Source: Azonexus hydrophilus | GTDB lineage: Bacteria > Pseudomonadota > Gammaproteobacteria > Burkholderiales > Rhodocyclaceae | Assembly (NCBI RefSeq): GCF_001956855.1 | Contig: NZ_MTHD01000006.1 | Location: 124,001-188,000, forward strand | Direction: 5' to 3' | DNA length: 64,000 nt | Shown: piece after piece, positions 20,757 through 29,416 of the stretch | How positions within the stretch are numbered: the first letter of the stretch is position 1 | Layout of the letters: each line of letters starts with the position of its first letter | Notes under the pieces: model-generated | The model's input: the letters and a program-made list of their open reading frames with translations, nothing else | The model's database searches: none | Told to the model about the DNA's origin: nothing | Translations under genes and position numbers: made by a program

Positions 20757-22027
20757 ACGATCAGGATCGCCCGGAAGTCATTGACGTTGGTCCGCGTCGG
20801 CCCGGTGACCAGCAGGTCGCCGAGGCTGGCGAAGAACCCCCAGGCATCGTTGCCGGCCAGCGCGGCCCGCGCATCCAGGCCGAGCGTGCGCGCCCGGGCC
20901 AGCGTCTCCGGACCGGTGAAGGCGCCGGCGTTGTCCTCGGTACCGTCGATACCGTCGCTATCCGCAGCCAGCGCATGGACACCCGGCATGCCCTCAAGCG
21001 CCAGCGTCAGGCCAAGCAGGAACTCGCTATTTCGCCCGCCACGACCGGCAGCGTTGCGTACGCTGACCGTCGTCTCGCCACCGGACAACAGCACACAGGG
21101 CTTTTTGCCGGGAAAACCGTGTCGACCGCAGGATTTTGCCATCCCGGCCAGCACCTTGCCGACCTCGCTCGCCTCGCCTTCAATGGCGTCGCCGAGGATC
21201 AGTGGCTCGACCCCGAGCCGGCGCGCTTCCAGAGCCGCCGCTTCGAGCATCTGCCGTGGCGAGGCGATCAGCCGGAAAGCGGATTGCGCCAGCCGCGGAT
21301 CGCCGGGCTTGGGCGTTTCCAGCTCGCCGGCGAGCAAGCGGGCACGCAGGGCAGCGGCGACAGGAATCCGGTAATGATCCAGCACCTGCAGCGCCTGCGC
21401 CGCCGTGCTCGGATCGGCCACGGTCGGTCCGGAAGCGATCACCGCCGGGTCGTCGCCGGGCACGTCGGAAATGGCCAGCGTCAGCACCGGTGCCGGCCAG
21501 GCAGCAATGGCCAGACGCCCGCCCTTGATTGCCGACAGATGCTTGCGCACGCAGTTGATCTCGCCGATGGCCGCCCCCGAGGCGAGCAGGGCCGCGGTCA
21601 GCGCCCGCTTTTCCGCCAGCGTGACGGCGGCGGCCGGCGCCGCCAGCAGCGCCGAGCCGCCACCGGAAATCAGCGCCAGCACGCGGTCTGCTGCGGTCAA
21701 CCCGGTCAGCAGCGACAAAATGCGCAGGGCAGCCGCTTCACCGACGGCATCGGGCACCGGGTGCGCCGCTTCGACGATCTCGATGCGCGCGCAAGGCACG
21801 CCATGCCCGTAACGGGTCACCACCAGCCCGCCGAGCGGCCCGGACCAATGATCTTCAACGGCCCTGGCCATAGCCGCCGAGGCCTTGCCGGCGCCAACGA
21901 CGATCAGCCGCCCACCCGGCCCGGGCGGATCGAGCTCGGCCAGCGCCGCCGGTACGCAACGCGCCGGGTCGGCCACCGCAATGCCGGCGGCAAACAGCCG
22001 CTGCAGAAAATCACGCGGATTGATCAT
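20753..22027 (-). CDS. ttuD: Glycerate 2-kinase (MOFRL/TtuD family)
   Basis: A 424-residue enzyme of the DUF4147/MOFRL family, historically called hydroxypyruvate reductase TtuD and shown in several bacteria to be a glycerate 2-kinase making 2-phosphoglycerate. Visible family features are V-V-G-A-G-K-A-S-A-A-M-A near residue 42, L-I-S-G-G-G-S-A-L, the I-N-C-V-R-K-H-L-S-A-I-K-G-G-R-L stretch, S-D-V-P-G-D-D and the C-terminal L-L-S-G-G-E-T-T-V and D-G-I-D-G. It overlaps the hyi stop by 4 bases (ATGA), so it follows hyi in the same transcript. Its stop overlaps that of the convergent cyclase by 2 bases (CTAG). Confidence 0.85.
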   Translation of the reverse strand: MINPRDFLQRLFAAGIAVADPARCVPAALAELDPPGPGGRLIVVGAGKASAAMARAVEDHWSGPLGGLVVTRYGHGVPCARIEIVEAAHPVPDAVGEAAALRILSLLTGLTAADRVLALISGGGSALLAAPAAAVTLAEKRALTAALLASGAAIGEINCVRKHLSAIKGGRLAIAAWPAPVLTLAISDVPGDDPAVIASGPTVADPSTAAQALQVLDHYRIPVAAALRARLLAGELETPKPGDPRLAQSAFRLIASPRQMLEAAALEARRLGVEPLILGDAIEGEASEVGKVLAGMAKSCGRHGFPGKKPCVLLSGGETTVSVRNAAGRGGRNSEFLLGLTLALEGMPGVHALAADSDGIDGTEDNAGAFTGPETLARARTLGLDARAALAGNDAWGFFASLGDLLVTGPTRTNVNDFRAILIV

Positions 22028-22797
22028 CGCCGCAGCCAGCCCAGACCGGCCTCGGTCGTCGTCTGCGGCTTGTACTCGCAGCCGACCCAGCCGGTATAGC
22101 CGAGCCGGTCGAGCAGTTCGAACAGGAACGGATAATGGATCTCGCCGCTGCCCGGTTCGTGCCGGCCGGGATTGTCGGCGATCTGGACGTGGCCGATGTC
22201 GCCGATATTGGCTTCGATGGTGCGTGCCAGATCGCCCTGGATGATCTGCGCGTGATAAAGATCGAGCTGCAGTTTCACATTGCTGCGGTCGACGGCCTGC
22301 AACAGGCGAAAACCCTTGCCGACATCGTCCAGCCAGTAGCCGGGCATGTCGATCCGGCTGTTGATCGGCTCGATCATCACCGTGGCGCCGATGGTCGCGA
22401 AACGGTCGGCGGCATGGCGCAGGTTGGCAACGAATGTCGTCTCCAGCATCGCTTCGTCGCAACCGGCCGGACGCAGGCCGGCCAGGCAATGCACGCGCTC
22501 GCAATCGAGCACCATCGCGTAATCCAGGGCCTGTTCGACACTCTCGGCGAATTCGCCCTGCCGCTGCGGCAGACAGGCCAGGCCGCGCTCGCCGGCCGCC
22601 CAGTCGCCGGGCGGCAGGTTGAACAGCACCTGCTCGACATCGGCCGACTGCAGCCACTGCGCCACCTCGTGCGCCGGCCAGTCGTAGGGAAACAGATACT
22701 CGACCCCGGTGAAGCCGGCAGCAGCCGCCCGCGCGAAACGCTCGGGAAACGGAACCTCGGTGAACAAAAAACTCAGGTTGGCGGCGAACTTTGGCAT
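22024..22797 (-). CDS. hyi: Hydroxypyruvate isomerase
   Basis: A 257-residue TIM-barrel isomerase (E. coli Hyi 258) interconverting hydroxypyruvate and tartronate semialdehyde. Family landmarks are A-A-N-L-S-F-L-F near the start, V-E-Y-L-F-P-Y, the I-E-P-I-N-S-R metal-site strand, Q-L-D-L-Y-H-A-Q and V-G-C-E-Y at the end. The start at 22797 gives the usual N-terminus MPKFAANL. It is the first gene of a two-gene operon with the glycerate kinase. Together with GlcDEF nearby this points to glyoxylate use by the glycerate pathway; glyoxylate carboligase and tartronate semialdehyde reductase are not in the window. Confidence 0.92.
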   Translation of the reverse strand: MPKFAANLSFLFTEVPFPERFARAAAAGFTGVEYLFPYDWPAHEVAQWLQSADVEQVLFNLPPGDWAAGERGLACLPQRQGEFAESVEQALDYAMVLDCERVHCLAGLRPAGCDEAMLETTFVANLRHAADRFATIGATVMIEPINSRIDMPGYWLDDVGKGFRLLQAVDRSNVKLQLDLYHAQIIQGDLARTIEANIGDIGHVQIADNPGRHEPGSGEIHYPFLFELLDRLGYTGWVGCEYKPQTTTEAGLGWLRR

Positions 22798-22828
22798 GAC
22801 AGCGACGGTCTGTGTGCGAGCCGGAAAG

Positions 22829-22834
22829 TATAAT
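22829..22834 (+). promoter_or_regulatory. -10 element before the cobalamin adenosyltransferase gene
   Basis: TATAAT lies 26 bases before the TTG start; AGGAGAAGG sits between as the ribosome-binding site. The -35 region is weak. It lies in the short divergent region shared with hyi. Confidence 0.4.
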
Positions 22835-22860
22835 TCCCAGACAACAAAGGAGAAGGCATC

Positions 22861-23466
22861 TTGAACAGCGAAAATCAACAAAACAACGAACAAGGCAACG
22901 ACACTGAGCGCAAAGGCAACCGTCTGTCGAAAATCGTCACCCGTACCGGCGATGCCGGCACCACCGGGCTCGGCGATGGCAGCCGGACAACCAAGGACAG
23001 CCTGCGCATAACCGCCATCGGCGAAGTCGACGAACTGAACTCCAGCCTCGGCCTGCTGCTGTGCGAGGATCTGCCGGAAGCCGTGCGCGCTGCGCTGCTC
23101 GATATCCAGCACGACCTGTTCGACCTCGGCGGCGAACTGTGCCTGCCCGGCATGGAAGTCATGAAGCAGGCGCAGGTTGCCCGGCTGGAAGAACTGGCCG
23201 AGGAATTCAACCGCGAACTGCCGATGCTCAAGGAATTCATCCTGCCCGGCGGCACCCGCCCGGCCGCCATCACCCACCTGTGCCGCACCATCTGCCGCCG
23301 CGCCGAGCGCGCGATGGTCGCCCTGCACCACGCCGAAGCCCTGTCCGAGCCGGCCCGCCGCTACATCAACCGGCTGTCCGACCTGCTGTTCATCCTCGGG
23401 CGCAGCCTCAATCGTGCCGGCGGTCGCGGCGACGTTCTCTGGCAAAAAGGCAAGAATGCGGATTGA
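22861..23466 (+). CDS. pduO: Cob(I)alamin adenosyltransferase, PduO type
   Basis: Transfers the adenosyl group of ATP to cob(I)alamin to make adenosylcobalamin. The 201-residue protein carries the PduO-family ATP-binding T-R-T-G-D-A-G-T-T-G-L-G-D-G near residue 30, V-D-E-L-N-S, the C-R-R-A-E-R-A-M-V helix and the N-R-L-S-D-L-L-F-I-L-G-R signature. About 22 extra polar residues (N/Q/E/K rich) precede the domain. The start is TTG at 22861, supported by AGGAGAAGG just upstream and no in-frame ATG near. A vitamin B12-dependent enzyme is not in the window. Confidence 0.9.
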   Translation: MNSENQQNNEQGNDTERKGNRLSKIVTRTGDAGTTGLGDGSRTTKDSLRITAIGEVDELNSSLGLLLCEDLPEAVRAALLDIQHDLFDLGGELCLPGMEVMKQAQVARLEELAEEFNRELPMLKEFILPGGTRPAAITHLCRTICRRAERAMVALHHAEALSEPARRYINRLSDLLFILGRSLNRAGGRGDVLWQKGKNAD

Positions 23467-23524
23467 TGCTTGCTCCCGGTGATGCCGCGGCAGGATAATC
23501 AGGCATAACCCTCAGGCAGCAACC

Positions 23525-23755
23525 GTGTACCGCGTCGTCACCAAATATCGCAATGGCTCCTCGCACCCCGTCGTCGAACGCGGTCCCTGGCACACGTCCA
23601 GGGAAACCGCCGAGGACTGGGCGGATTCCCTGCGCATGCATGGTTACATCGTCTTCATCGAGACCCAGAACGGACTGATCGACGGCGGAATGGGCGGCGG
23701 CGGCGGTGGCGACGACAACGCCGACCTGCTGGCCGCACTGTCGAGCATGGCCTGA
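23525..23755 (+). CDS. Small conserved hypothetical protein
   Basis: A 76-residue soluble protein starting with GTG at 23525. The N-terminal 55 residues look folded (Y-R-V-V-T-K-Y, a W-H-T-S-R-E-T-A-E-D-W-A helix and G-Y-I-V-F-I-E-T), and the rest is a run of glycines followed by D-D-N-A-D-L-L-A-A-L. The pattern is like a small ferredoxin-like or KTSC-sized domain, but I cannot assign a family. It is convergent with the export operon, 7 bases from its last gene. Confidence 0.6.
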   Translation: MYRVVTKYRNGSSHPVVERGPWHTSRETAEDWADSLRMHGYIVFIETQNGLIDGGMGGGGGGDDNADLLAALSSMA

Positions 23756-23762
23756 CCCAGCC

Positions 23763-24887
23763 CTAAGCCTGCGTCCGTGTCACTGCCTTGCGGAAGCGCA
23801 ACAGCGCGATGTTGAAGAAAACCGCGCCGACTGCGGTCATTGCCAGCAGGTCCTGCCAGACAACATCGAGGCCGGCACCGCGGTAAAGGATGCCCTGGGC
23901 CAGGCGGACAAAATAAGTGGTTGGCGCCGCCAGCATGATGTTCTGGACGATCTGCGGCATGCTTTCGCGCGGCGTGACACCGCCGGAGAGCAGCATCAGC
24001 GGCAGGATGGTCAGGATGATCAGCAGCCCCAACTGCGGCATCGAGCGCGCCAGCGTGCCGAGAAAGATCCCGATCGACGCGGCAGCGAACAGGTAGATCA
24101 CCGCAGCGAAGAGGAACAGCGGCAGCGATCCGGCAATCGGCACCTTCAGTACCCATTGCACCATCACGGTCAGCGCGAAACAGACACCAACCAGTACCGC
24201 CAGCCCGTTGGCCCATATCTTGGCCATCATGATCTCGAATGGCGTCAGCGGCATCACCAGCAGGTGCTCGATGGTGCCGTGCTCGCGCTCGCGGATGAAG
24301 GCCGCGCCGACCAGGATGATGGTCAGCATGGTGATGTTGTTGATCACTTCCATGACGCCGCCGAACCACACGCCGGTCAAATTGGGGTTGTAGCGCACGC
24401 GCGACACCAGACGGATCGGCGAGGCGCTGGTCGCGCGCGTGCCGGTCAGGTACTCGTTGACCTCGCCGAGCGTGATCTGCTTGATGTAGCTGGCGCCGAT
24501 GAAGGCCTGGCTCATGATCGTCGCGTCGATGTTGAGCTGAATTTCCGGTTGCCGGCCGGCGAGCACGTCGTGCTGGAAATTGGCCGGGATGACCAGGGTG
24601 AAGCTGTAGGTGCCAAGGTCCATGCCGCGATCCAGTTCGGCCAGCGTGATCGGCTGCGGCTCGCGGAAGTACGGCGGGTAGAAGGCATCGACGATGCGCA
24701 TCGACAATGGCGAGCGGTCCTCGTCGACCACCGCCACCGGTGCATTGTGCAGTTCCTGAGAACTGGCCGTTGCAGCTTCGTAGATCGCTCCCGAGAAGGC
24801 CCAGCAGATCAGCACCAGCAGGACCTTGTCAGCCCACAGGCTCTTCAGTTCCTTGAGGCCGAGACGGTAGATGTTGGCGATCGACAT
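23763..24887 (-). CDS. yhhJ: ABC-2 type permease (YhhJ-like)
   Basis: A 374-residue permease with one N-terminal membrane helix (about 22-42), a long periplasmic loop, and five to six C-terminal helices from about 180. This is the ABC-2 layout of YhhJ and YbhR. Motif I-R-E-R-E-H-G-T-I-E-H-L-L-V-M-P occurs at the loop before TM3, as in the family. It is the last gene of a three-gene operon; its ATG directly abuts the stop of the RbbA-like gene. It probably forms the second half of the translocation pore with the permease domain of that protein. Confidence 0.85.
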   Translation of the reverse strand: MSIANIYRLGLKELKSLWADKVLLVLICWAFSGAIYEAATASSQELHNAPVAVVDEDRSPLSMRIVDAFYPPYFREPQPITLAELDRGMDLGTYSFTLVIPANFQHDVLAGRQPEIQLNIDATIMSQAFIGASYIKQITLGEVNEYLTGTRATSASPIRLVSRVRYNPNLTGVWFGGVMEVINNITMLTIILVGAAFIREREHGTIEHLLVMPLTPFEIMMAKIWANGLAVLVGVCFALTVMVQWVLKVPIAGSLPLFLFAAVIYLFAAASIGIFLGTLARSMPQLGLLIILTILPLMLLSGGVTPRESMPQIVQNIMLAAPTTYFVRLAQGILYRGAGLDVVWQDLLAMTAVGAVFFNIALLRFRKAVTRTQA

Positions 24888-27629
24888 CTAGCGCTCCTGC
24901 TTTTTCAACAGGACGACCGACAGTATCGTCAGCACCGGGATGAAGGCGGCGAGCGCGAGGAAATGCGGCAGCAGGTCGGCAAAGCCGAGCGCCTTGGTGA
25001 AGATGCCGCGGCTGATGATCAGGAAATAGGTGGCCGGGAAGCACTGGCCGATCCAGTAGCCGGCACCTTCGAGCGCGCTGACCGGGCTGGTCAGCCCGGA
25101 AAAGCTGACGGTCGGCAGCATGCTGATGATCGCGGTGCCGAACAGCGCGGCGATCTGCGTGTTGGTGAAGGTGGACACCAGCAGCCCGAAGCCGGTGGTG
25201 ACGATGACGTAGAGCAACGCGGCGACGCACAGCGCGGGCAGGCTGCCCTTGACCGGCACGTCGAACACCAGTTGGGCCTGGACGAGCAGCAGCAGGAAAC
25301 TGATCATGGCGACGACGATGTAGGGCAACTGCTTGCCGAGCAGGAATTCCAGTCGCGTCACCGGCGTCACGTAGAGGTTGGTGATCGAGCCGAGTTCCTT
25401 TTCGCGCACCACGCCAAGCGCCATCAGGATGGCCGGAATGAAGATCAGCAGTAGCGGAATCACCGCCGGCACCATCGCGTAGATGCTCTTGACGTCCTGG
25501 TTGTAGCGGTAGCGCGAGACGATGTTGACCGGGTAGGCGCTGCTCGTGCCAGTCGTTTCGCGGACCAACTGGTTGACGTAGTCGAGGTGCATGCCCTCGA
25601 CGTAACCGCGCACCGTTTCGCCGCGATAGGGCATCGCGCCATCGACCAGGACACCGATTTCCGGCCAGTGCCCGCGCCGCAGGTCACGGCCGAAGCCGGC
25701 GGGAATATCGATGGCCAGCGCCAGTTCGCCACTGTTCATGCGTTGGTCGAGCGCGGCCGAATCGGTGATCGGCGCGCGCTCGATGAAATAGCGCGAACCG
25801 GCGATGTTCTGCACGTAGGCCCGGCTTTCCGGCGAACCGTCGCGGTCGAGCACGGCAAAGCGCAGGCCTTCGACATCCAGCGAAATACCGAAACCGAGCA
25901 CGAACATCAGCAGCACCGAACCGATCAGCGCGAAGGCCAGACGCACCGGATCGCGGCGCAGTTCCAGCGATTCCCGGTAGGCGTAGCCAAGCAGCCGGCG
26001 CAGACTGAAAACGCCACCATTGTTACGGTCGACCGCGGTTTTTGCCGATTTTCCGGGGGCGACCGCAAGCATCGGCGGCGCGTCGGGGACCTCGTTGGCG
26101 CCGGTCGCTTCTTCCAGGTAATCGATGAATGCCGCTTCCAGCGTCGCCGCGCCGCGCTGCGCACACAACGCCGCCGGCGTGTCGCTGGCGAGGACGCGGC
26201 CGGCATGCATCAGCGAGATGCGGTCGCAGCGTTCGGCCTCGTTCATGAAGTGGGTCGAAATGAAGATGGTCACGCCCTGCCCGCGCGACAGTTCGACCAG
26301 CAACGACCAGAATTCGTCGCGCGCCACCGGGTCGACGCCGGAAGTCGGCTCGTCGAGGATCAGCAGCTTCGGTTCGTGCACCACCGCCACCGCCAGCGAC
26401 AGACGCTGACGAATGCCCAGCGGTAGTTCGGCCGCCGCCTGATCGGCATAATCATCGAGCCCGAAACGCTTCATCAACTCGGCGATGCGCGGCCCGCGCC
26501 GGGCGTCCGGCAGATGGAACAGGCGGGCGTGAAGATCGAGGTTGGCGGCCACCGTCAGTTCGCCATACAGCGAGAACGACTGCGACATGTAGCCGACCTG
26601 CTTGCGCGTTGCCAGATCCTTCGCATCGACCACCTTGCCGAACAGCCGGGCCTCGCCCTCGGTCGGTGCCAGCAGGCCGGTCAGCATCTTCATCGTCGTC
26701 GTCTTGCCACAACCGTTGGAGCCGAGGAAACCGAATATCTCGCCAGCCTCGATACGGAAACTGACGCGGTCGACCGCCGTAAAATCACCAAAACGCTGCG
26801 ACAGGCCCTCGGCCTCGATGGCCACACCGGCACCGTCGCCACGGCGCGGCGGGATGACCAGTTCGTGGTGCGCCCGCCGCCGTGCCTCGGGCAACAAGGC
26901 GATGAAAGCCGCATCGAGCGTCGCCTGCCCGGTCCGCTCCCGCAGTTCGGCTGGCGTGCCGGTGCCGATCAGCTTGCCGTCGTCCATCGCCGCCAGCCAG
27001 TCGAAACGCTCCGCCTCTTCCATGTAGGCGGTGGCCACCAGCACGCTCATGCCCGGCCGACGCGCCCGGATGCTGTCGATCAGTTCCCAGAACTGGCGCC
27101 GCGACAGCGGATCGACGCCGGTCGTCGGCTCGTCGAGGATGAGCAGGTCGGGATCGTGGATCAGCGCGCAGCACAGGCCGAGCTTCTGCTTCATGCCGCC
27201 CGAGAGCTTGGCCGCCGGGCGATCACGGAACGGTGACAGGCCGGTCGCCGCGAGCAGGTCGGCAATGCGTCCGGCACGCTCGTTTTTGTCCTGACCGAAC
27301 AGTCGACCGAAGAAATCGACGTTCTCGAAAACCGACAGGGTTGGATACAGGTTCTTGCCCAGCCCCTGCGGCATGTAGGCAATGCGCGGTTGCACCGAGG
27401 CGCGGAAACGGCGCTCGCCGATGTCTCCCCCCAGCACCTCGACCTGCCCTTCCTGGATTTTCCGGGCACCGGAAACCAGCGCCAGCAGCGACGACTTGCC
27501 GACGCCATCCGGCCCGATCAGGCCGACCATGCAGCCGGCCGGCAGCGCGACATCGACCGCATCGAGCGCCGTCACCGCGCCGTAGCGCAGGCTGACGGCT
27601 GCCAGGCGGGCGACCGGCGGGCGGTCCAT
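24888..27629 (-). CDS. rbbA: RbbA-like fusion: two ABC ATPase domains plus ABC-2 permease
   Basis: A 913-residue fusion (E. coli RbbA about 911). The first ATPase (about 1-235) has Walker [10 protein letters not shown], signature LSGGMKQ and D-E-P-T-T-G-V-D-P. The second (about 265-500) has G-S-N-G-C-G-K-T-T and D-E-P-T-S-G-V-D-P, but its signature reads LPLGIRQ in place of LSGGQ. From about 540 a permease domain follows with one helix, a long outer loop and five C-terminal helices. RbbA was described as ribosome-associated; genomic context here (HlyD-like and YhhJ-like partners) argues for an export pump. It starts 5 bases after the HlyD-like gene. Confidence 0.88.
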   Translation of the reverse strand: MDRPPVARLAAVSLRYGAVTALDAVDVALPAGCMVGLIGPDGVGKSSLLALVSGARKIQEGQVEVLGGDIGERRFRASVQPRIAYMPQGLGKNLYPTLSVFENVDFFGRLFGQDKNERAGRIADLLAATGLSPFRDRPAAKLSGGMKQKLGLCCALIHDPDLLILDEPTTGVDPLSRRQFWELIDSIRARRPGMSVLVATAYMEEAERFDWLAAMDDGKLIGTGTPAELRERTGQATLDAAFIALLPEARRRAHHELVIPPRRGDGAGVAIEAEGLSQRFGDFTAVDRVSFRIEAGEIFGFLGSNGCGKTTTMKMLTGLLAPTEGEARLFGKVVDAKDLATRKQVGYMSQSFSLYGELTVAANLDLHARLFHLPDARRGPRIAELMKRFGLDDYADQAAAELPLGIRQRLSLAVAVVHEPKLLILDEPTSGVDPVARDEFWSLLVELSRGQGVTIFISTHFMNEAERCDRISLMHAGRVLASDTPAALCAQRGAATLEAAFIDYLEEATGANEVPDAPPMLAVAPGKSAKTAVDRNNGGVFSLRRLLGYAYRESLELRRDPVRLAFALIGSVLLMFVLGFGISLDVEGLRFAVLDRDGSPESRAYVQNIAGSRYFIERAPITDSAALDQRMNSGELALAIDIPAGFGRDLRRGHWPEIGVLVDGAMPYRGETVRGYVEGMHLDYVNQLVRETTGTSSAYPVNIVSRYRYNQDVKSIYAMVPAVIPLLLIFIPAILMALGVVREKELGSITNLYVTPVTRLEFLLGKQLPYIVVAMISFLLLLVQAQLVFDVPVKGSLPALCVAALLYVIVTTGFGLLVSTFTNTQIAALFGTAIISMLPTVSFSGLTSPVSALEGAGYWIGQCFPATYFLIISRGIFTKALGFADLLPHFLALAAFIPVLTILSVVLLKKQER

Positions 27630-27634
27630 GATCC

Positions 27635-28621
27635 TTACTGCCCGTCGATCGCCAGCTTGGCCGGCCAGGCGACGCCAGGGTCGAGGCGGACCCAGGCGAC
27701 ACCGGGCATGCCACCCTTGGCCAGGTCGCGGTGCGCCGCCAGCCAGGCCGGATCAGCCTTGACCTTGATGCGGAACATCAGTTTCTCGCGCTCGCTGCGG
27801 GTTTCCACCTCGCGCGGCGTGAATTGCGCTTTCGGCGCAACGAAACTGACATGGGCCGGAATCACCTGCTCCGGCAAGGCATCGAGCACGATGCGCGCGG
27901 CACTGCCCAGCGCCACCCGCCCGGCTTGATCGGTCGGCAGGTAGATGGTCATCGACATGTCGGTCAGATCAAGCAGCGTCAACGCCTTGCCGCCAGCCGC
28001 CAGCACCTCGCCCGGCTCGGCCAGGCGGTAGAGGACACGGCCGGAAATCGGCGCCTTCAGTTCGCTGTCGGCCAGCGTCACCAGCAAGGCATCGCGCTTC
28101 GCCTCGGCAGCGGCGACGGCTGCATCGGCTTCGCCGATCCGCCCGCGCGCCTGGGCCACGCCGGCCATCGCGCCCTCCATGCCGGTCAGATCGGTATCCA
28201 GCTTGTTGCGGCTGATGAAGCCCTTGTTGACCAGTTCCTCGGAGCGCTTCAGGGTTTTGCCGGCCAGGCTGACATCGGATTTCGACTTGCGCATGCCGGC
28301 CTGCGTCTGCTCGACCGCCTTGCGCGCCTGCTCGACCTGCGCCTCGGCGGCCCTGACCTGGGCGCGCAGGTCGTCGGCATCGAGCCGGGCGACGACCGCA
28401 CCGGCTGCCACCATATCGCCTTCGCGTGGCAGCACCTCACGCAGCCGACCGGCGATCTTGCTCGCTACGTCAACTTCGGTCGCCTCCAGCCGGCCATTCC
28501 CGGTCGCCAGCCCTGCGGGCAACTCGACTGCACGGTGCTGATAGAGATAAACAGCAATTGCTGCGGTCAACACCGCCAGCAGAAGAAAAATCAGGCTCTT
28601 GCCCAAACGGGACAGTTTCAT
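27635..28621 (-). CDS. yhiI: HlyD/YhiI-like membrane fusion protein
   Basis: A 328-residue periplasmic adaptor of tripartite or ABC efflux systems, anchored by an N-terminal helix (about 9-26). The barrel-sandwich (biotinyl-lipoyl-like) half with [12 protein letters not shown] and the matching P-I-S-G-R-V-L-Y strand flank an alpha-hairpin rich in Ala, Glu, Lys and Arg at about 85-190. It is the first gene of the yhiI-rbbA-yhhJ order and its upstream region contains a palindrome. No outer-membrane TolC gene is present. Confidence 0.88.
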   Translation of the reverse strand: MKLSRLGKSLIFLLLAVLTAAIAVYLYQHRAVELPAGLATGNGRLEATEVDVASKIAGRLREVLPREGDMVAAGAVVARLDADDLRAQVRAAEAQVEQARKAVEQTQAGMRKSKSDVSLAGKTLKRSEELVNKGFISRNKLDTDLTGMEGAMAGVAQARGRIGEADAAVAAAEAKRDALLVTLADSELKAPISGRVLYRLAEPGEVLAAGGKALTLLDLTDMSMTIYLPTDQAGRVALGSAARIVLDALPEQVIPAHVSFVAPKAQFTPREVETRSEREKLMFRIKVKADPAWLAAHRDLAKGGMPGVAWVRLDPGVAWPAKLAIDGQ

Positions 28622-28631
28622 GGCACACCTC

Positions 28632-28651
28632 TAATGACCAATGAGTCATTA
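28632..28651 (-). promoter_or_regulatory. Palindromic operator before the yhiI-rbbA-yhhJ operon
   Basis: TAATGACCAATGAGTCATTA is a 20-base site with perfect 7-bp arms (TAATGAC/GTCATTA) and a 6-base centre, ending 11 bases before the ATG at 28621. Size and placement suit a dimeric repressor. TetR-family regulators such as CecR control comparable HlyD/ABC operons in enterobacteria, but no TetR gene is in the window, so the binder is unknown. Confidence 0.6.
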
Positions 28652-28692
28652 CCTGTCCTGATTATAGGCCGCCCGTCCAGGCAAGACCAGCC

Positions 28693-28899
28693 TCAATCCG
28701 GCTCACCAGGATCACGAAAGAAAAACAGCCACGCACCACCGATGGCGGCGAGCAGCGGCAGTTCGAACAGGAAGGGAAACTTCCAGGCGATGGCTACCGT
28801 CGTACCGACGAGAAAACAATAAAGAAGGAAACGCAAGCGGTGTATCCGGAAACGCCACGACCCACACTTCGGTTTTATCGAAGAATCATCTCTCTTCAA
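28693..28899 (-). CDS. Small membrane protein of unknown function
   Basis: A possible 68-residue protein with a TTG start at 28899, a basic N-terminus, and two hydrophobic stretches (about 24-38 and 45-60) that could form a membrane hairpin, ending in F-F-F-R-D-P-G-E-P-D. No strong ribosome-binding site is visible and there is no in-frame ATG, so the start is uncertain. The basic N-terminus gives a cytoplasmic-in topology. I do not recognise it. Confidence 0.5.
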   Translation of the reverse strand: MKRDDSSIKPKCGSWRFRIHRLRFLLYCFLVGTTVAIAWKFPFLFELPLLAAIGGAWLFFFRDPGEPD

Positions 28900-28966
28900 G
28901 ACGATTCAAAGTGGCGAAAAATTGGGTAGGATGAGCCCTGCAGTTACCACAAAGGAGGCTCAGGAA

Positions 28967-29173
28967 ATGAAGGTAAGCACTTCGATCAAGCAGGGCGCCC
29001 AGTATCTCTGCATCAAATTCGGCGATGTCGTGACAGCCATCGAACAAGTCGCGGTCGTCAAGGGACTTGCCATGTGGGAAGTCGAGCGCGCGATGGGTTC
29101 GGGTTCCAGGAAACGGCTGATCGTTCCCGCCCGCTCACTGATGCCGCTTCAGCCGGAAGCTGCCGGAGCCTGA
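28967..29173 (+). CDS. Small conserved hypothetical protein
   Basis: A 68-residue soluble protein. The start at 28967 is chosen because AAAGGAGG lies 8-15 bases before it. The sequence begins M-K-V-S-T-S-I-K-Q-G-A-Q-Y-L and is mostly a single small domain with K-R-L-I-V-P-A-R-S-L. No motif I can name. Its stop is 22 bases from the 3' end of the convergent tRNA-Ser gene. Confidence 0.55.
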   Translation: MKVSTSIKQGAQYLCIKFGDVVTAIEQVAVVKGLAMWEVERAMGSGSRKRLIVPARSLMPLQPEAAGA

Positions 29174-29195
29174 CCGCCGGCAGAGATGCGCACGC

Positions 29196-29283
29196 TGGCG
29201 GGTCCGGTGAGATTCGAACTCACGATGGGTTTCCCCACGCCGGTTTTCAAGACCGGTGCATTCAACCGCTCTGCCACAGACCC
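29196..29283 (-). tRNA. tRNA-Ser (TGA anticodon)
   Basis: An 88-base tRNA with encoded CCA. On the minus strand the acceptor GGGTCTG pairs with CGGACCC (one G-T pair), the discriminator is G, the anticodon stem is CCGGT/ACCGG with loop CTTGAAA (anticodon TGA), there is a long variable arm (TGGGGAAACCCA) typical of tRNA-Ser, and the T arm has GTTCGAATC. Confidence 0.95.
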
Positions 29284-29349
29284 GTTTGCGGCGCGCATGA
29301 TAACACAGCCCCCGGCTGCGATGGATGTCCTGTCCGGACCGCTTTGGGT

Positions 29350-29378
29350 TTGAAACTTATGACGGTCTCCGTTAGTCT
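29350..29378 (+). promoter_or_regulatory. Candidate sigma-70 promoter for the YccA-like gene
   Basis: TTGAAA at 29350-29355 and TAGTCT at 29373-29378 are 17 bases apart. The -10 is weak. The start codon is 39 bases further on. GAGAGTTTTCC precedes the start as a modest ribosome-binding site. Confidence 0.4.
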
Positions 29379-29416
29379 TAGCCTCTGTTGAAACCACACA
29401 CGAGAGTTTTCCGCTG

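Noticed and set aside
22024-23445. 473-residue minus-strand frame spanning hyi and the adenosyltransferase region
   Set aside because: Only the part from 22797 down has the hydroxypyruvate isomerase pattern; the rest is antisense to the adenosyltransferase gene.
23706-25454. 582-residue frame antisense to the yhhJ/rbbA genes
   Set aside because: Shadow of the ABC genes, with Asp/Arg/His/Gln-rich composition typical of antisense translation.
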